A DNA stretch of 31,232 nt, from contig JBATUR010000069.1 of the NCBI GenBank assembly GCA_049671305.1, positions 1 through 31,232 on the forward strand, in the 5' to 3' direction. The DNA comes from CADCTM01 sp049671305 (GTDB taxonomy: Bacteria; Cyanobacteriota; Cyanobacteriia; Cyanobacteriales; Coleofasciculaceae). The notes under the pieces were generated by a model. It was not told where the DNA came from. It was given only the letters and a program-made list of their open reading frames with translations, and did no database searches. This document shows, piece by piece, positions 22,929 through 30,740 of the stretch. A program made the position numbers and the translations under genes. The stretch's first letter is position 1. Each line of letters opens with the position of its first letter.

Positions 22929-23732
22929 TCATAGCCATTCTTGGGCTGCTTGGGCTTCGGCTTTCACTAAGCTTTCGCGCAGGTGTTTCCAATTAATTTG
23001 GTCAACTAGAGCATCTTGTTGTAATTGTCCTGCTTGCAGGTACAGTACCCTGGTGCTGAAGAGTTGAGCCAAATCTAGCTGATGATTGACCATGATTACT
23101 GCCAGGTTCGCGGTTTGAGATAAGTCTGTAATCACATTTAGTACATGAGCGGCTAAACCTGCATCTAGGGCGGAAGTTGGCTCATCGAGGAGTAAGATTT
23201 TGGGTTGGATAATCAGGGCACGTGCGATCGCAACCAACTGCCTCTGTCCAACTGATAACTCTAATTCAGTCCGCTCTAACCATTCACTGGGAATATGTAA
23301 TTGTTCTCGACTAGTGGTGATACGTTCCTGGATTTCTGTTTGAGGCAGTTGTTGTAAAGTTAAGGGATAAGCCAAAGCTTGGCTAACTGTCATGCCCAGT
23401 AACTTCGGTTCTTGAGCGACTAACATCACCTGCCGCCGTAACTCAATTACAGGAATTTTTTGATAATCTTGGTTTTTTAAGTAAATTTTGCCACTTGTGG
23501 GTTCACTGAGTCGGTTTAAGAGCCGTAGAAGTGAAGTTTTACCCGCGCCAGATGGACCAATAATGGCAAGGCGGTTGCCTGGAAATACCTCAAAAGAAAT
23601 ATCAGTTAAAATCGGTGTTCCGGCAATACCTCCCTTCCTCTTTGTGTTCAGACTTACCCGCTTCAGTCGTAGTTGGGGGGCTAAGTTATCTAACTGATTA
23701 AACCTTGAGTCAGAGCTGTCCAAATTGTCCAT
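22929..23732 (-). CDS. ABC transporter ATP-binding protein (YbbL/FetA-like)
   Basis: The 267-residue ATPase has Walker A G59-P-S-G-A-G-K-T-S, a Q-loop in VAQEPKLLGM, the signature LSVGQRQ and Walker B ILLLDEPTSALD, then a switch His in MVNHQLD. The AQEPKLLG form resembles YbbL/FetA-type ATPases. No permease of that system is adjacent; the next gene, overlapping by 43 bp, encodes a PH-like membrane protein, which is not a typical permease. The start at 23732 is kept because no internal Met precedes the ABC core. Transported substrate is unknown. Confidence 0.85.
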   Translation of the reverse strand: MDNLDSSDSRFNQLDNLAPQLRLKRVSLNTKRKGGIAGTPILTDISFEVFPGNRLAIIGPSGAGKTSLLRLLNRLSEPTSGKIYLKNQDYQKIPVIELRRQVMLVAQEPKLLGMTVSQALAYPLTLQQLPQTEIQERITTSREQLHIPSEWLERTELELSVGQRQLVAIARALIIQPKILLLDEPTSALDAGLAAHVLNVITDLSQTANLAVIMVNHQLDLAQLFSTRVLYLQAGQLQQDALVDQINWKHLRESLVKAEAQAAQEWL

Positions 23733-24271
23733 CCATCAACGAGCAACAGCAATAGTGTAAATCCTAATAAAATCAGATACATCCAAGGCTGTGCCAAGGG
23801 ACGAACATCGGTTGTATCAATTCCGGTATGGGTTTCTACCAGCTTGACTAACCGCGCAAACCCTACGACTCGCATGGGCAGTAAGTAAGCTTTTTGGGAC
23901 TGGCTAATAAAGTAGTAAACCATACCACCTTGACCAGTTGTCCGCATTTTTAATTCTTTGACATCTGCCCAAGGTAGTAACCAACCTTTACGGAAAAATT
24001 TCGGCACCCAATTTGGATAAGCTACCATGATTTTTTCTTGATCAACCATGACTCGCTCACTTAGGGCACCAAATAAAGCGATCGCACCGCCAGCAATTCC
24101 TACCCACAATAAAACAGGTGGTATCGGCGCGTCACTCGCTTGCGCTAAAAAAGGTAAAGGCACTGTCAGCGCCACATATAAGCTCAAAAGTGTCAGGCGA
24201 ATTAAAGGAGAAATGCGGAATATATCTGGTTGATTTGACTCAGATAAGGGAATTTCAAGATTTGTTGACAC
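23690..24271 (-). CDS. Membrane protein with PH-like soluble domain, unknown function
   Basis: The 193-residue protein has two hydrophobic segments at about 25-65, a soluble middle (VMVDQEKIMVAYPNWVPKFFRKGWLLPWADVKELKMR ... YYFISQSQKAYLLP) reminiscent of bacterial PH domains (PWADVKEL is typical), and a final hydrophobic segment at about 167-188. It overlaps the downstream ABC ATPase by 43 bp on the same strand, so the two are translationally coupled and probably work together. I do not recognise a named family. Confidence 0.7.
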   Translation of the reverse strand: MSTNLEIPLSESNQPDIFRISPLIRLTLLSLYVALTVPLPFLAQASDAPIPPVLLWVGIAGGAIALFGALSERVMVDQEKIMVAYPNWVPKFFRKGWLLPWADVKELKMRTTGQGGMVYYFISQSQKAYLLPMRVVGFARLVKLVETHTGIDTTDVRPLAQPWMYLILLGFTLLLLLVDGWTIWTALTQGLIS

Positions 24272-24340
24272 GGCAATTTTTTTATTATGAATTTTTAAGG
24301 CAGTGTGATGGCAAGTAGTCGATTATCTGTTTCTCTTGCT

Positions 24341-24363
24341 CCCCTCTCCTCATAGGAGAGGGG
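24341..24363. repeat. G/C-rich hairpin, relative of the repeat at window start
   Basis: CCCCTCTCC (24341-24349), loop TCATA and GGAGAGGGG (24355-24363) form a 9-bp perfect stem followed by more G. It lies 19 bp downstream of the ferredoxin stop and resembles the C-rich unit at 1-40. It may end the ferredoxin transcript. Confidence 0.7.
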
Positions 24364-24382
24364 CGGGGGGAGAGGTTCTTAA

Positions 24383-24715
24383 TTATGCCGTCCACTCCTT
24401 TTGCTCTCCTTGCCCCCAAAAACCTTCATATTTTGTAACACGAATGTCACCCAAGACCTTCGTCTGACAGGCTAATCGACGATTGCTCGTGGGAGAATGG
24501 GGAGGAAGCGATCGCCTAGCTTTATCTTTCCAGTTCGCCTCGGAAACTTCCCCCTCAATTGCCACAGCGCAAGTACCACAAGTGCCGATACCCATACAAT
24601 TAATAATTTTGGCATTGCCGTTATACAGCTCAACGCCATTTTCTAATAACACTTGTCGTAAATTACTACCTTGCTGACATTCAAAAGTCTTTCCCTGAGC
24701 AGTTACTTGCGGCAT
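24383..24715 (-). CDS. 2Fe-2S ferredoxin, adrenodoxin-like cysteine spacing
   Basis: The 110-residue protein has a [2Fe-2S] beta-grasp fold with C40-M-G-I-G-T-C46-G-T-C49 and C83 in RLACQTK. The C-x5-C-x2-C spacing is that of adrenodoxin/ISC-type ferredoxins; photosynthetic PetF ferredoxins have C-x4-C-x2-C. It therefore likely feeds an oxygenase or biosynthetic enzyme, not photosystem I. It is divergent from cimA across 55 bp. Partners are unknown; a Rieske enzyme 8 kb away needs an electron donor, but no direct link is evident. Confidence 0.85.
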   Translation of the reverse strand: MPQVTAQGKTFECQQGSNLRQVLLENGVELYNGNAKIINCMGIGTCGTCAVAIEGEVSEANWKDKARRSLPPHSPTSNRRLACQTKVLGDIRVTKYEGFWGQGEQKEWTA

Positions 24716-24770
24716 GAGTGATTTTGTATAGCTTACTCTTACTAGTTTACATTTCTTTACGATTAGCTGA

Positions 24771-26408
24771 ATGCCCTCTATGACCTTGAACGAATCAAAC
24801 CAAATCTGGATTTATGACACAACCCTGCGGGACGGTTCCCAGCGAGAAGGGTTGTCGTTTTCAATAGAAGACAAATTAAGAATTGCTAGAGTCCTCGACC
24901 AGTTGGGGGTTCCCTTCATTGAAGGCGGCTGGCCCGGAGCAAATCCTAAAGACGTGCAGTTTTTCTGGCAACTTCAAGAAGAACCGCTTACCCAAGCGGA
25001 AATTGTCGCATTTTGCTCGACTCGCCGCCCCAACACCACAGCCGCCACTGATCCGATGCTGCAACCGATTTTGGCGGCAGGTACTCGCTGGGTGACAATT
25101 TTCGGCAAATCTTGGGATTTACACGTCACAGAAGGTTTAAACACCACTCTGGACGAAAATCTAGCAATGATTCAAGACACAATTGAGTATCTAAAGAGTC
25201 AGGGGCGTCGCGTCATTTACGATGCCGAACATTGGTTTGATGGCTACAAGCAGAATCCTGAATATGCTCTAAAAACGCTGAAAACGGCACTAGATGCGGG
25301 TGCGGAGTGGTTAGTTTTGTGTGACACCAACGGCGGCACATTACCCCACGAAGTCAGCAAAATTGTTCAAGATGTTGTGGAAGCAATTAAAAGTAAGCGT
25401 ATTACGCCCAAATTAGGCATCCACACCCACAACGACTCAGAAACGGCAGTTGCCAACGCCTTAGCTGGAGTGATAGCAGGGGTGGAGATGGTACAGGGAA
25501 CCATTAACGGTTATGGTGAACGCTGTGGGAATGCTAATCTTTGTTCATTGATTCCCAATTTGCAGCTCAAACTCGGTTACAAATGTATTGAAGATGAGCA
25601 ATTAATTAGGCTGACTCAAACTAGCCGTTTAGTTAGTGAAGTGGTTAATCTTGCTCCTGATGACCATGCCGCATTTGTTGGTCGTTCAGCTTTTGCTCAT
25701 AAAGGTGGTATCCATGTTTCAGCAGTTGCCAGGAACCCTTTAACTTATGAACATTTAGAGCCAGAAAAAGTAGGAAATGAGCGTAGAATTGTCATTTCTG
25801 AGCAGTCAGGGTTAAGTAATGTTTTGGCAAAAGCACGTAGTTTTGGTCATGATTTAAATAAGCATGATCCTGCCTGCCGCCAAATTTTGGGGCGCTTGAA
25901 AAAGTTGGAAAGTGAAGGCTATCAATTTGAGGCAGCGGAGGCAAGTTTTGATTTATTGATGCGTAGTGCTTTGGGATATCGGCAGCAGCGTTTTGAACTA
26001 AAAGGTTTTCAAGTTCATTGTGATATGTTGCTTGGGACAGATGTTAGTTATACGAATGCTCTTGCCACGGTTAAAGTTGTTGTTAAGGGTGAAGATATTT
26101 TGGAAGCGGCGGAAGGTAATGGTCCTGTTTCTGCCCTAGATGCTGCTCTGCGTAAGGCTATCCAGAACTTTTATCCAGAAATTGCTCGCTTCTACCTCAC
26201 AGATTATAAAGTGCGAATTCTGGATGGTGGTGCGGGGACTTCTGCCAAAACTCGTGTCTTAATTGAATCTAGTAATGGTCAACAACGCTGGACAACTGTT
26301 GGTGTTTCTAGCAATATTTTGGAAGCTTCTTATCAAGCTGTGGCTGAGGGTATTGAGTATGGTTTATTGTTACAATCTTGTGACTTAACGCCAGCGGTTG
26401 TTGGTTAA
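24771..26408 (+). CDS. cimA: (R)-citramalate synthase
   Basis: The 545-residue protein of the isopropylmalate synthase/citramalate synthase family has the metal and substrate motif Y-D16-T-T-L-R20-D-G-S-Q, a later HTHND metal motif, GTINGYGERCGNANL, and the C-terminal allosteric domain (from about 400; ILDGGAGTSAKTRVLIESS). The sequence and length fit CimA, which condenses pyruvate and acetyl-CoA to citramalate, bypassing threonine in isoleucine synthesis, a route known in several cyanobacteria. The ATG at 24771 is chosen; a second ATG at 24780 is also possible. A hairpin follows the stop. It is divergent from the ferredoxin gene. Confidence 0.92.
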   Translation: MPSMTLNESNQIWIYDTTLRDGSQREGLSFSIEDKLRIARVLDQLGVPFIEGGWPGANPKDVQFFWQLQEEPLTQAEIVAFCSTRRPNTTAATDPMLQPILAAGTRWVTIFGKSWDLHVTEGLNTTLDENLAMIQDTIEYLKSQGRRVIYDAEHWFDGYKQNPEYALKTLKTALDAGAEWLVLCDTNGGTLPHEVSKIVQDVVEAIKSKRITPKLGIHTHNDSETAVANALAGVIAGVEMVQGTINGYGERCGNANLCSLIPNLQLKLGYKCIEDEQLIRLTQTSRLVSEVVNLAPDDHAAFVGRSAFAHKGGIHVSAVARNPLTYEHLEPEKVGNERRIVISEQSGLSNVLAKARSFGHDLNKHDPACRQILGRLKKLESEGYQFEAAEASFDLLMRSALGYRQQRFELKGFQVHCDMLLGTDVSYTNALATVKVVVKGEDILEAAEGNGPVSALDAALRKAIQNFYPEIARFYLTDYKVRILDGGAGTSAKTRVLIESSNGQQRWTTVGVSSNILEASYQAVAEGIEYGLLLQSCDLTPAVVG

Positions 26409-26429
26409 ACCATAATAGTTTTCAGGAAA

Positions 26430-26455
26430 TAGGGGCGTCAAGCCTTACGCCCCTA
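26430..26455. terminator. Stem-loop after cimA
   Basis: TAGGGGCGT (26430-26438), eight-base loop and ACGCCCCTA (26447-26455): a perfect 9-bp stem 21 bp after the cimA stop. There is no T-run, so it may be a repeat or an mRNA-stabilising hairpin. Confidence 0.6.
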
Positions 26456-26490
26456 CAAAGATTAAATTAGTAATTACCAGTGTCGAGATC

Positions 26491-26523
26491 AAAAAGGTAA
26501 TACCGCCCCTAGGCAGCCTTTTT
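26491..26523 (-). terminator. Terminator of the epimerase-like gene
   Basis: AAAAAGG (26491-26497) and CCTTTTT (26517-26523) form the outer stem with a GCC/GGC inner pair. On the minus strand it overlaps the stop codon of the epimerase-like gene and ends in a T-run, fitting a Rho-independent terminator. Confidence 0.6.
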
Positions 26524-28138
26524 AATTTTGTCCTACAAGCGTATTTTCTTTGAGGTCATGATTTGAAGATTGAGCAGCTTGGATTTGTCGGGAAACTGAG
26601 CGCATATAGCCAACTTCTTTTTGAATTCCTGGCAAAACGGCAAGAATTTCTACTAATTCTTGAAATTCTTCAAAAGTTACCAAAGAATCTGCTAAAACTT
26701 CTTGATTTAACTTTCCGTACAAACCTTTTACCAGTAATTCTAGAACATTCCGATGGCTTTCTATGGTAATTTCTTCAGCTTTTACCTGTTTTGGGTTAAT
26801 GCCCCATTTCAAAATCTTTAATAGTGCTTGAGCAGAAGCTTTAGCAAAAATCGAACTAGTGATTTCTCGGATCGCTTCTCCTAAACATGGTTTAAGCTGA
26901 GATTCTGGTAAATCTAAGTCAGCTACCAAGGTTTTTAGTGCTGAAATATGTTTATCCAAAGTTTCTGTAGAAAAGGGCGCTAGTTCTGCAATAATCATGT
27001 CTCCAGAAGAATCGGTTTTACGATAAGGATCTTCCAAAATATTGATTAGTAAATGAATTTCTGTCGGTTTACTATAGTCAAATTGACCGAGGAAAAATGG
27101 CTCATCATATCCTGGTGGTAAGCCTTGAAAATAAATTGGCAAATCTTTACCTGATGCCACAATATTATAAAGGCACATCTCTAGGGTTTCTGTGGGCCAA
27201 CCTAGGTTACTAACTGTTAAAAATTTCAGTTGTCCTGGTTGAGCAAAAATTAACCCATTGAGCAATAAATGACGCGCTTCAGTGAGGTTTTGAGCTGTTA
27301 AATAGCGATGGGGAGCATGAACGTTTACAATTTTACCTTCTTCGATTTTACCTTGGATTTGTTCACAGGCTGCGCTGTTATCTAAGGTATGGGTAAAACG
27401 TACCATTGCGTAGGTGACTTTACCTGTTTTTACTGCCTGAGCAAATTGCCACTCAGCTAATTTTTTGGATGCCGCATAAACTTCATTGGTGAAATAGCGG
27501 GAAGCTTTGCCGGTAGAGGAAAAAATACACTTCTCAACTCCGTAGCTTTCGCAAAGTTTGATAATATTTTCTGTGCCTAAAATGCTGGTAGCAATTGTTT
27601 CTCGAACTTTAGTTTCTGCTAAACCAGGCAGGCGTTGAGCGGCTAAATGAAAGACGATTTCTGGCTTTTCTAGGTTAAAGATATAGTCGAGAGCTTCGTA
27701 GTTACAAACATCAGCGGCATACAAGCTAACTGATGCTGTTTGTTCAGCTTCTGGTTGAGTATTTAAAGAGTTGTGGTTACGAGCTTTGTCAACTGAAATA
27801 ACTCGTTCAACACCCAGCTCAACTAATCTTTTAACTAAGTCGTTGCCAACGCATCCTTCTCCTCCAGTTACTAGTACCACTTTGCCTTGGAGTTGACTTT
27901 TTACTTCATCTTCATAGAGATGAATTCTACGGTGACGCACATCACCAAAGGGGTCTTCTTCTAGTTGTCCTTCTGCCTTGTAAGCTTCAATAAGTTCGGC
28001 AGTTAGGGTTTGTAATGTTTTTAAAACTTCCGGTTCTTGAGGTTCCGGTTTACCGGGTAGTACTACTTGTTGTAGGCGTTTAATAATTTCCGCTTTTTTG
28101 GTAATAGCTGTAGCTGAAAGTTCCGCTTCAGATTTCAC
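26522..28138 (-). CDS. Long nucleotide-sugar epimerase/dehydratase-like protein (CapD/PglF-related SDR)
   Basis: The 538-residue protein has a soluble helical N-terminus (1-80; no membrane segments), a Rossmann SDR core from about 85 (VVLVTGGEGCVGNDL, VFHLAAQRLPG, S-S-T then Y-A-A-S-K-K) related to CapD/FlaA1/PglF UDP-sugar dehydratases, and a helical C-terminus from about 390 not seen in simple epimerases. The family's four N-terminal membrane helices are absent. It may act in capsule or exopolysaccharide sugar synthesis, but the C-terminal extension is unexplained. It stands alone with its own terminator and a 920-bp upstream gap. Confidence 0.75.
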   Translation of the reverse strand: MKSEAELSATAITKKAEIIKRLQQVVLPGKPEPQEPEVLKTLQTLTAELIEAYKAEGQLEEDPFGDVRHRRIHLYEDEVKSQLQGKVVLVTGGEGCVGNDLVKRLVELGVERVISVDKARNHNSLNTQPEAEQTASVSLYAADVCNYEALDYIFNLEKPEIVFHLAAQRLPGLAETKVRETIATSILGTENIIKLCESYGVEKCIFSSTGKASRYFTNEVYAASKKLAEWQFAQAVKTGKVTYAMVRFTHTLDNSAACEQIQGKIEEGKIVNVHAPHRYLTAQNLTEARHLLLNGLIFAQPGQLKFLTVSNLGWPTETLEMCLYNIVASGKDLPIYFQGLPPGYDEPFFLGQFDYSKPTEIHLLINILEDPYRKTDSSGDMIIAELAPFSTETLDKHISALKTLVADLDLPESQLKPCLGEAIREITSSIFAKASAQALLKILKWGINPKQVKAEEITIESHRNVLELLVKGLYGKLNQEVLADSLVTFEEFQELVEILAVLPGIQKEVGYMRSVSRQIQAAQSSNHDLKENTLVGQN

Positions 28139-28184
28139 TGCGATTATCTCCTAAACTTTAGTAAAAACACTTTTAGATATCATA

Positions 28185-28216
28185 ATCTAGTTACTCCAGT
28201 ATCTAGTTACTCCAGT
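28185..28216. repeat. 16-bp exact tandem repeat
   Basis: ATCTAGTTACTCCAGT occurs twice without gap, 47 bp upstream of the epimerase-like gene start. It may be a replication-slippage product; it lies where promoter elements of that gene are expected. Confidence 0.85.
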
Positions 28217-28384
28217 TTGCTTCCTGGTTCAAGATCTGCTGGACATCATAATTTATCCCTATAAAATACCTACAACAGATCAAGGTTATTTTATTATTTC
28301 TTTATGAGGAATTAGGTTTTTTGAGTGAATTGTAAACCTTGTATAAGGGACTAAGAAAAATGATTCCTATCAGTTCCGGCTACA

Positions 28385-28591
28385 TCATAACCTTCTACTT
28401 TGAATAGTGTCTATAGTGGCTTGAGCAGTAGGGTCAAAATCGCTGATTTGAGGCTTGGGTAAATCTAGAAAAGCAGGGAAATCAGCTTAGATTTCATAAA
28501 TTTTAACCAAATCGATCAATAAAGTTAGGTTTAAATAAAGTACAATCAATTTGCTATAATAAAAATTAGACCTATCTCTTGATAAGATCAT
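28385..28591 (-). pseudogene. Possible relic of a small gene with one internal stop
   Basis: The minus-strand frame from ATG at 28589-28591 runs 34 codons to a TAA (28487-28489) and continues 33 codons to TGA (28385-28387). The second part reads like an ordinary protein end (PAFLDLPKPQISDFDPTAQ), while the first part is AT-rich and of low complexity. A CAA-to-TAA change would explain the break. No family is recognised, and chance cannot be excluded. Confidence 0.25.
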
Positions 28592-29058
28592 TACTCAAAA
28601 GCGGATTAGTTTCTGAAAATCGCAGCCAGCAATTAAATTTGACGGTTTAGCAGATCAGGCTATGATAGCGTCTAGAGCCTTTGGGAAAACCCAAAACAGC
28701 TTGAGGAGCGTTTAGAGTCTTGTTGGTAGTATAAGGGAGCTTTCATAAAGTTTTGCTGAGAAGGCATCTCCTTGTTGATGACATTGATACTTAATAAATA
28801 GGGTTAATAATTCAGCTACCTACAAAAAGCATCCACCCTACGGATGATTTCAGGATATTGACTTAGTGATTTGAGAGGACGGTAGTAATTACCGTACATT
28901 TACCCCAAAAAGCTTGCAATCATCCACTTGAATGCGCTACAAGAGTATATGTCAGCTTCCTTGCCGTGCAGAACTCTACGGAGCGGCGTCAAACAAAAAT
29001 CAGGAAGCATTTTTAGTTCAAGCATTTGCAAAAGTTATTAGAAATTAATTTGAGAGTT

Positions 29059-29277
29059 ATGACTCAGCAAGTTACTCACCCAATGGTGAAGTTTCAGCGT
29101 CAGGTGCATTCACTGGTAGATTCCAAAATAATCAAGCCAAATGACAGCCTTTGGAAAATTGCACTGCTCTATGGCGACGAGTGGGCTTATTGGAAAAAGG
29201 AATTACTAGACTTTGGCTTCACCATGCAAGATCCCATCGGTGATCTACTAGCCGTAGAAGCCTGGGACGAAGAATAA
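29059..29277 (+). CDS. Small DUF4327-like protein
   Basis: From the ATG at 29059 (preferred to a TTG at 29026) the protein has 72 residues. It contains VKFQRQVHSLVDSKIIK, a short helix with DEWAYWKKEL and the end DPIGDLLAVEAWDEE. The pattern of a Q/V-H-x-LV start and a D-L-L-x-x-E-x-W-D-E-E end resembles DUF4327 cyanobacterial proteins. Function unknown. It lies between the long gap and the convergent kinase gene. Confidence 0.65.
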   Translation: MTQQVTHPMVKFQRQVHSLVDSKIIKPNDSLWKIALLYGDEWAYWKKELLDFGFTMQDPIGDLLAVEAWDEE

Positions 29278-29355
29278 GAACAGAAATTTGGCGTCAATAT
29301 TGATTTGGCTGACATTCTCGAAAGCCCATCCCTTCGCCAAAAAACCAACCAAGAA

Positions 29356-30588
29356 CTATCGACAAGTCGCCAAAGCTTGCGATAATTCTTGGGCGGTTTG
29401 ATAGCGATCGCGTACTTTCGGTTCACAAACTCGCTCAATCACCTTCCTTAACCCAGGAGTGATGGTCGGGATATCAGAAACGTCAAATCCAAATCCTGAG
29501 CCAAGCCGCTTATAAAATCGCAACGGGGCAACCCCAGTTAACAAAAAGATCAGGGTCGGACCAATGGCATAAAGATCTGACTGAGTAACAGGACTACCTC
29601 GGTCTTGTTCAGGAGAGCTATAGCCCTCGGCACCGATCCGTGTTCCTGGCATTGTGCCAATCTCCTTAACGGCTCCAAAATCCAAGACAACAATTTGATT
29701 ATCTCGATGACGTACCATCAGGTTTGCTGGCTTAATATCCCGGTGAATTAGAGGTGGATCACAGGAATGGATGTAACCTAAAATTTCACAGGTCTGAATC
29801 ATCCATTCCACACCCTGTTTAAGTGTTACGGGACCCGATAACAAGATACGCTGCTCCAAATCCTGACCGTGGATCAGCTCCATTGCCAGATATTTTTTGC
29901 CGCCCTCCACAAAAAAATCATAATACTTGGGAATGCCTGGATGGCTCAAGGACTTTAGGGTACGAGCTTCTCGTTCAAAAAGTTCTTGTGCTTTGGCAAC
30001 TTGTGCCATATCCGCATTCATTTCCTTTAAAACCAATAATCTAGGGCTGCCGTTCAAGTGACCTTGCTTATCCCAGGCAAGATAAGTCGTACCCATTCCT
30101 CCCTGTCCCAGCGTCCGCAACACCTGATAGTGGCGGATCACTTGCTGTATGGGCACCAATGGTTGACCGCAGTGAATACAAAACAAATTGGCGGGTGGGT
30201 TCCCCTGGTGTTGGCAATTTGGCTTGAGGTCAGGCGCAGGAACGATCGCTTTTGCCGTAGGCAAGACCGGCACCGACTCCTGGATTTGGAATTTTAGCAA
30301 AGGACCTTCACGGGCAAGCCGAATGATTGCCCCGTCCTGCACAACTGAACGAGAGACCAAAACACCATCAAGAAACGTGCCGTTTGTACCCTGATTAACC
30401 AGTTGCCACAAGCTACCCGATTGAGAAGGCATGGCGTGGAGTTCTAGATGCTGCCGTGAAACCAGAGGGTCATCGAGAATAATATCGTTACCTGGAGAGC
30501 GACCAATCCGAATTATTGATTCGCTCGTGAAATTCCACTGTTTCAGAGGGGTGGATGCCTTTGGATCTAAAAGGGTCAGCGTGACCAT
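29356..30588 (-). CDS. Ser/Thr protein kinase with N-terminal FHA domain
   Basis: From the preferred start at 30588 (MVTLTLLDP; the upstream 40 codons to 30708 look like non-coding sequence) the protein has 410 residues. An FHA domain at about 20-95 (IRIGR, SRQH, NQGTNGTFLDG) binds phosphothreonine. A short ribbon with C125, C137 and C140 follows, its first knuckle degenerate. The Hanks-type kinase has GQGGMGTTYLA (161-171), K188, H-R-D284-I-K-P-A-N and D303-F-G, so it should be active. There is no membrane segment. A PP2C phosphatase gene lies upstream on the same strand, so the pair likely forms a reversible phosphorylation unit. Targets are unknown. Confidence 0.9.
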   Translation of the reverse strand: MVTLTLLDPKASTPLKQWNFTSESIIRIGRSPGNDIILDDPLVSRQHLELHAMPSQSGSLWQLVNQGTNGTFLDGVLVSRSVVQDGAIIRLAREGPLLKFQIQESVPVLPTAKAIVPAPDLKPNCQHQGNPPANLFCIHCGQPLVPIQQVIRHYQVLRTLGQGGMGTTYLAWDKQGHLNGSPRLLVLKEMNADMAQVAKAQELFEREARTLKSLSHPGIPKYYDFFVEGGKKYLAMELIHGQDLEQRILLSGPVTLKQGVEWMIQTCEILGYIHSCDPPLIHRDIKPANLMVRHRDNQIVVLDFGAVKEIGTMPGTRIGAEGYSSPEQDRGSPVTQSDLYAIGPTLIFLLTGVAPLRFYKRLGSGFGFDVSDIPTITPGLRKVIERVCEPKVRDRYQTAQELSQALATCR

Positions 30589-30740
30589 AAGTGGGTACAA
30601 AATAGAAAGGTCGCGGCTTGGGACAATCGACTGAACAACAGGAATTGAGGACGGGGAAGATTTCCCAGCACCTCTCAACCGTCTAAATCCCCAATTCCTC
30701 ATCCCCATGTCCCAATCTCCAACGACTGCATGAGTTTTTT

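Larger units (their letters stand above)
28139..29058. other. 920-bp gap with short repeats and a possible relic ORF
   Basis: The gap holds the promoter of the epimerase-like gene at its left end. An exact 16-bp tandem repeat (ATCTAGTTACTCCAGT) lies at 28185-28200 and 28201-28216. A perfect 6-bp stem with AAAA loop (TTTGGG/CCCAAA) is at 28680-28695, and ACGGTA/TACCGT arms are around 28879-28895. On the minus strand an ATG at 28589-28591 opens a frame that reads through to a TGA at 28385-28387, apart from one TAA at 28487-28489. No tRNA or known RNA was recognised. The size is large for this genome region. Confidence 0.5.

Noticed and set aside
30589..30708. 40-codon N-terminal extension of the FHA kinase.
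   Set aside because: Its translation is Ser/Pro/Arg-rich without structure and matches intergenic G-rich repeat sequence, while the FHA domain starts naturally at the ATG at 30588.
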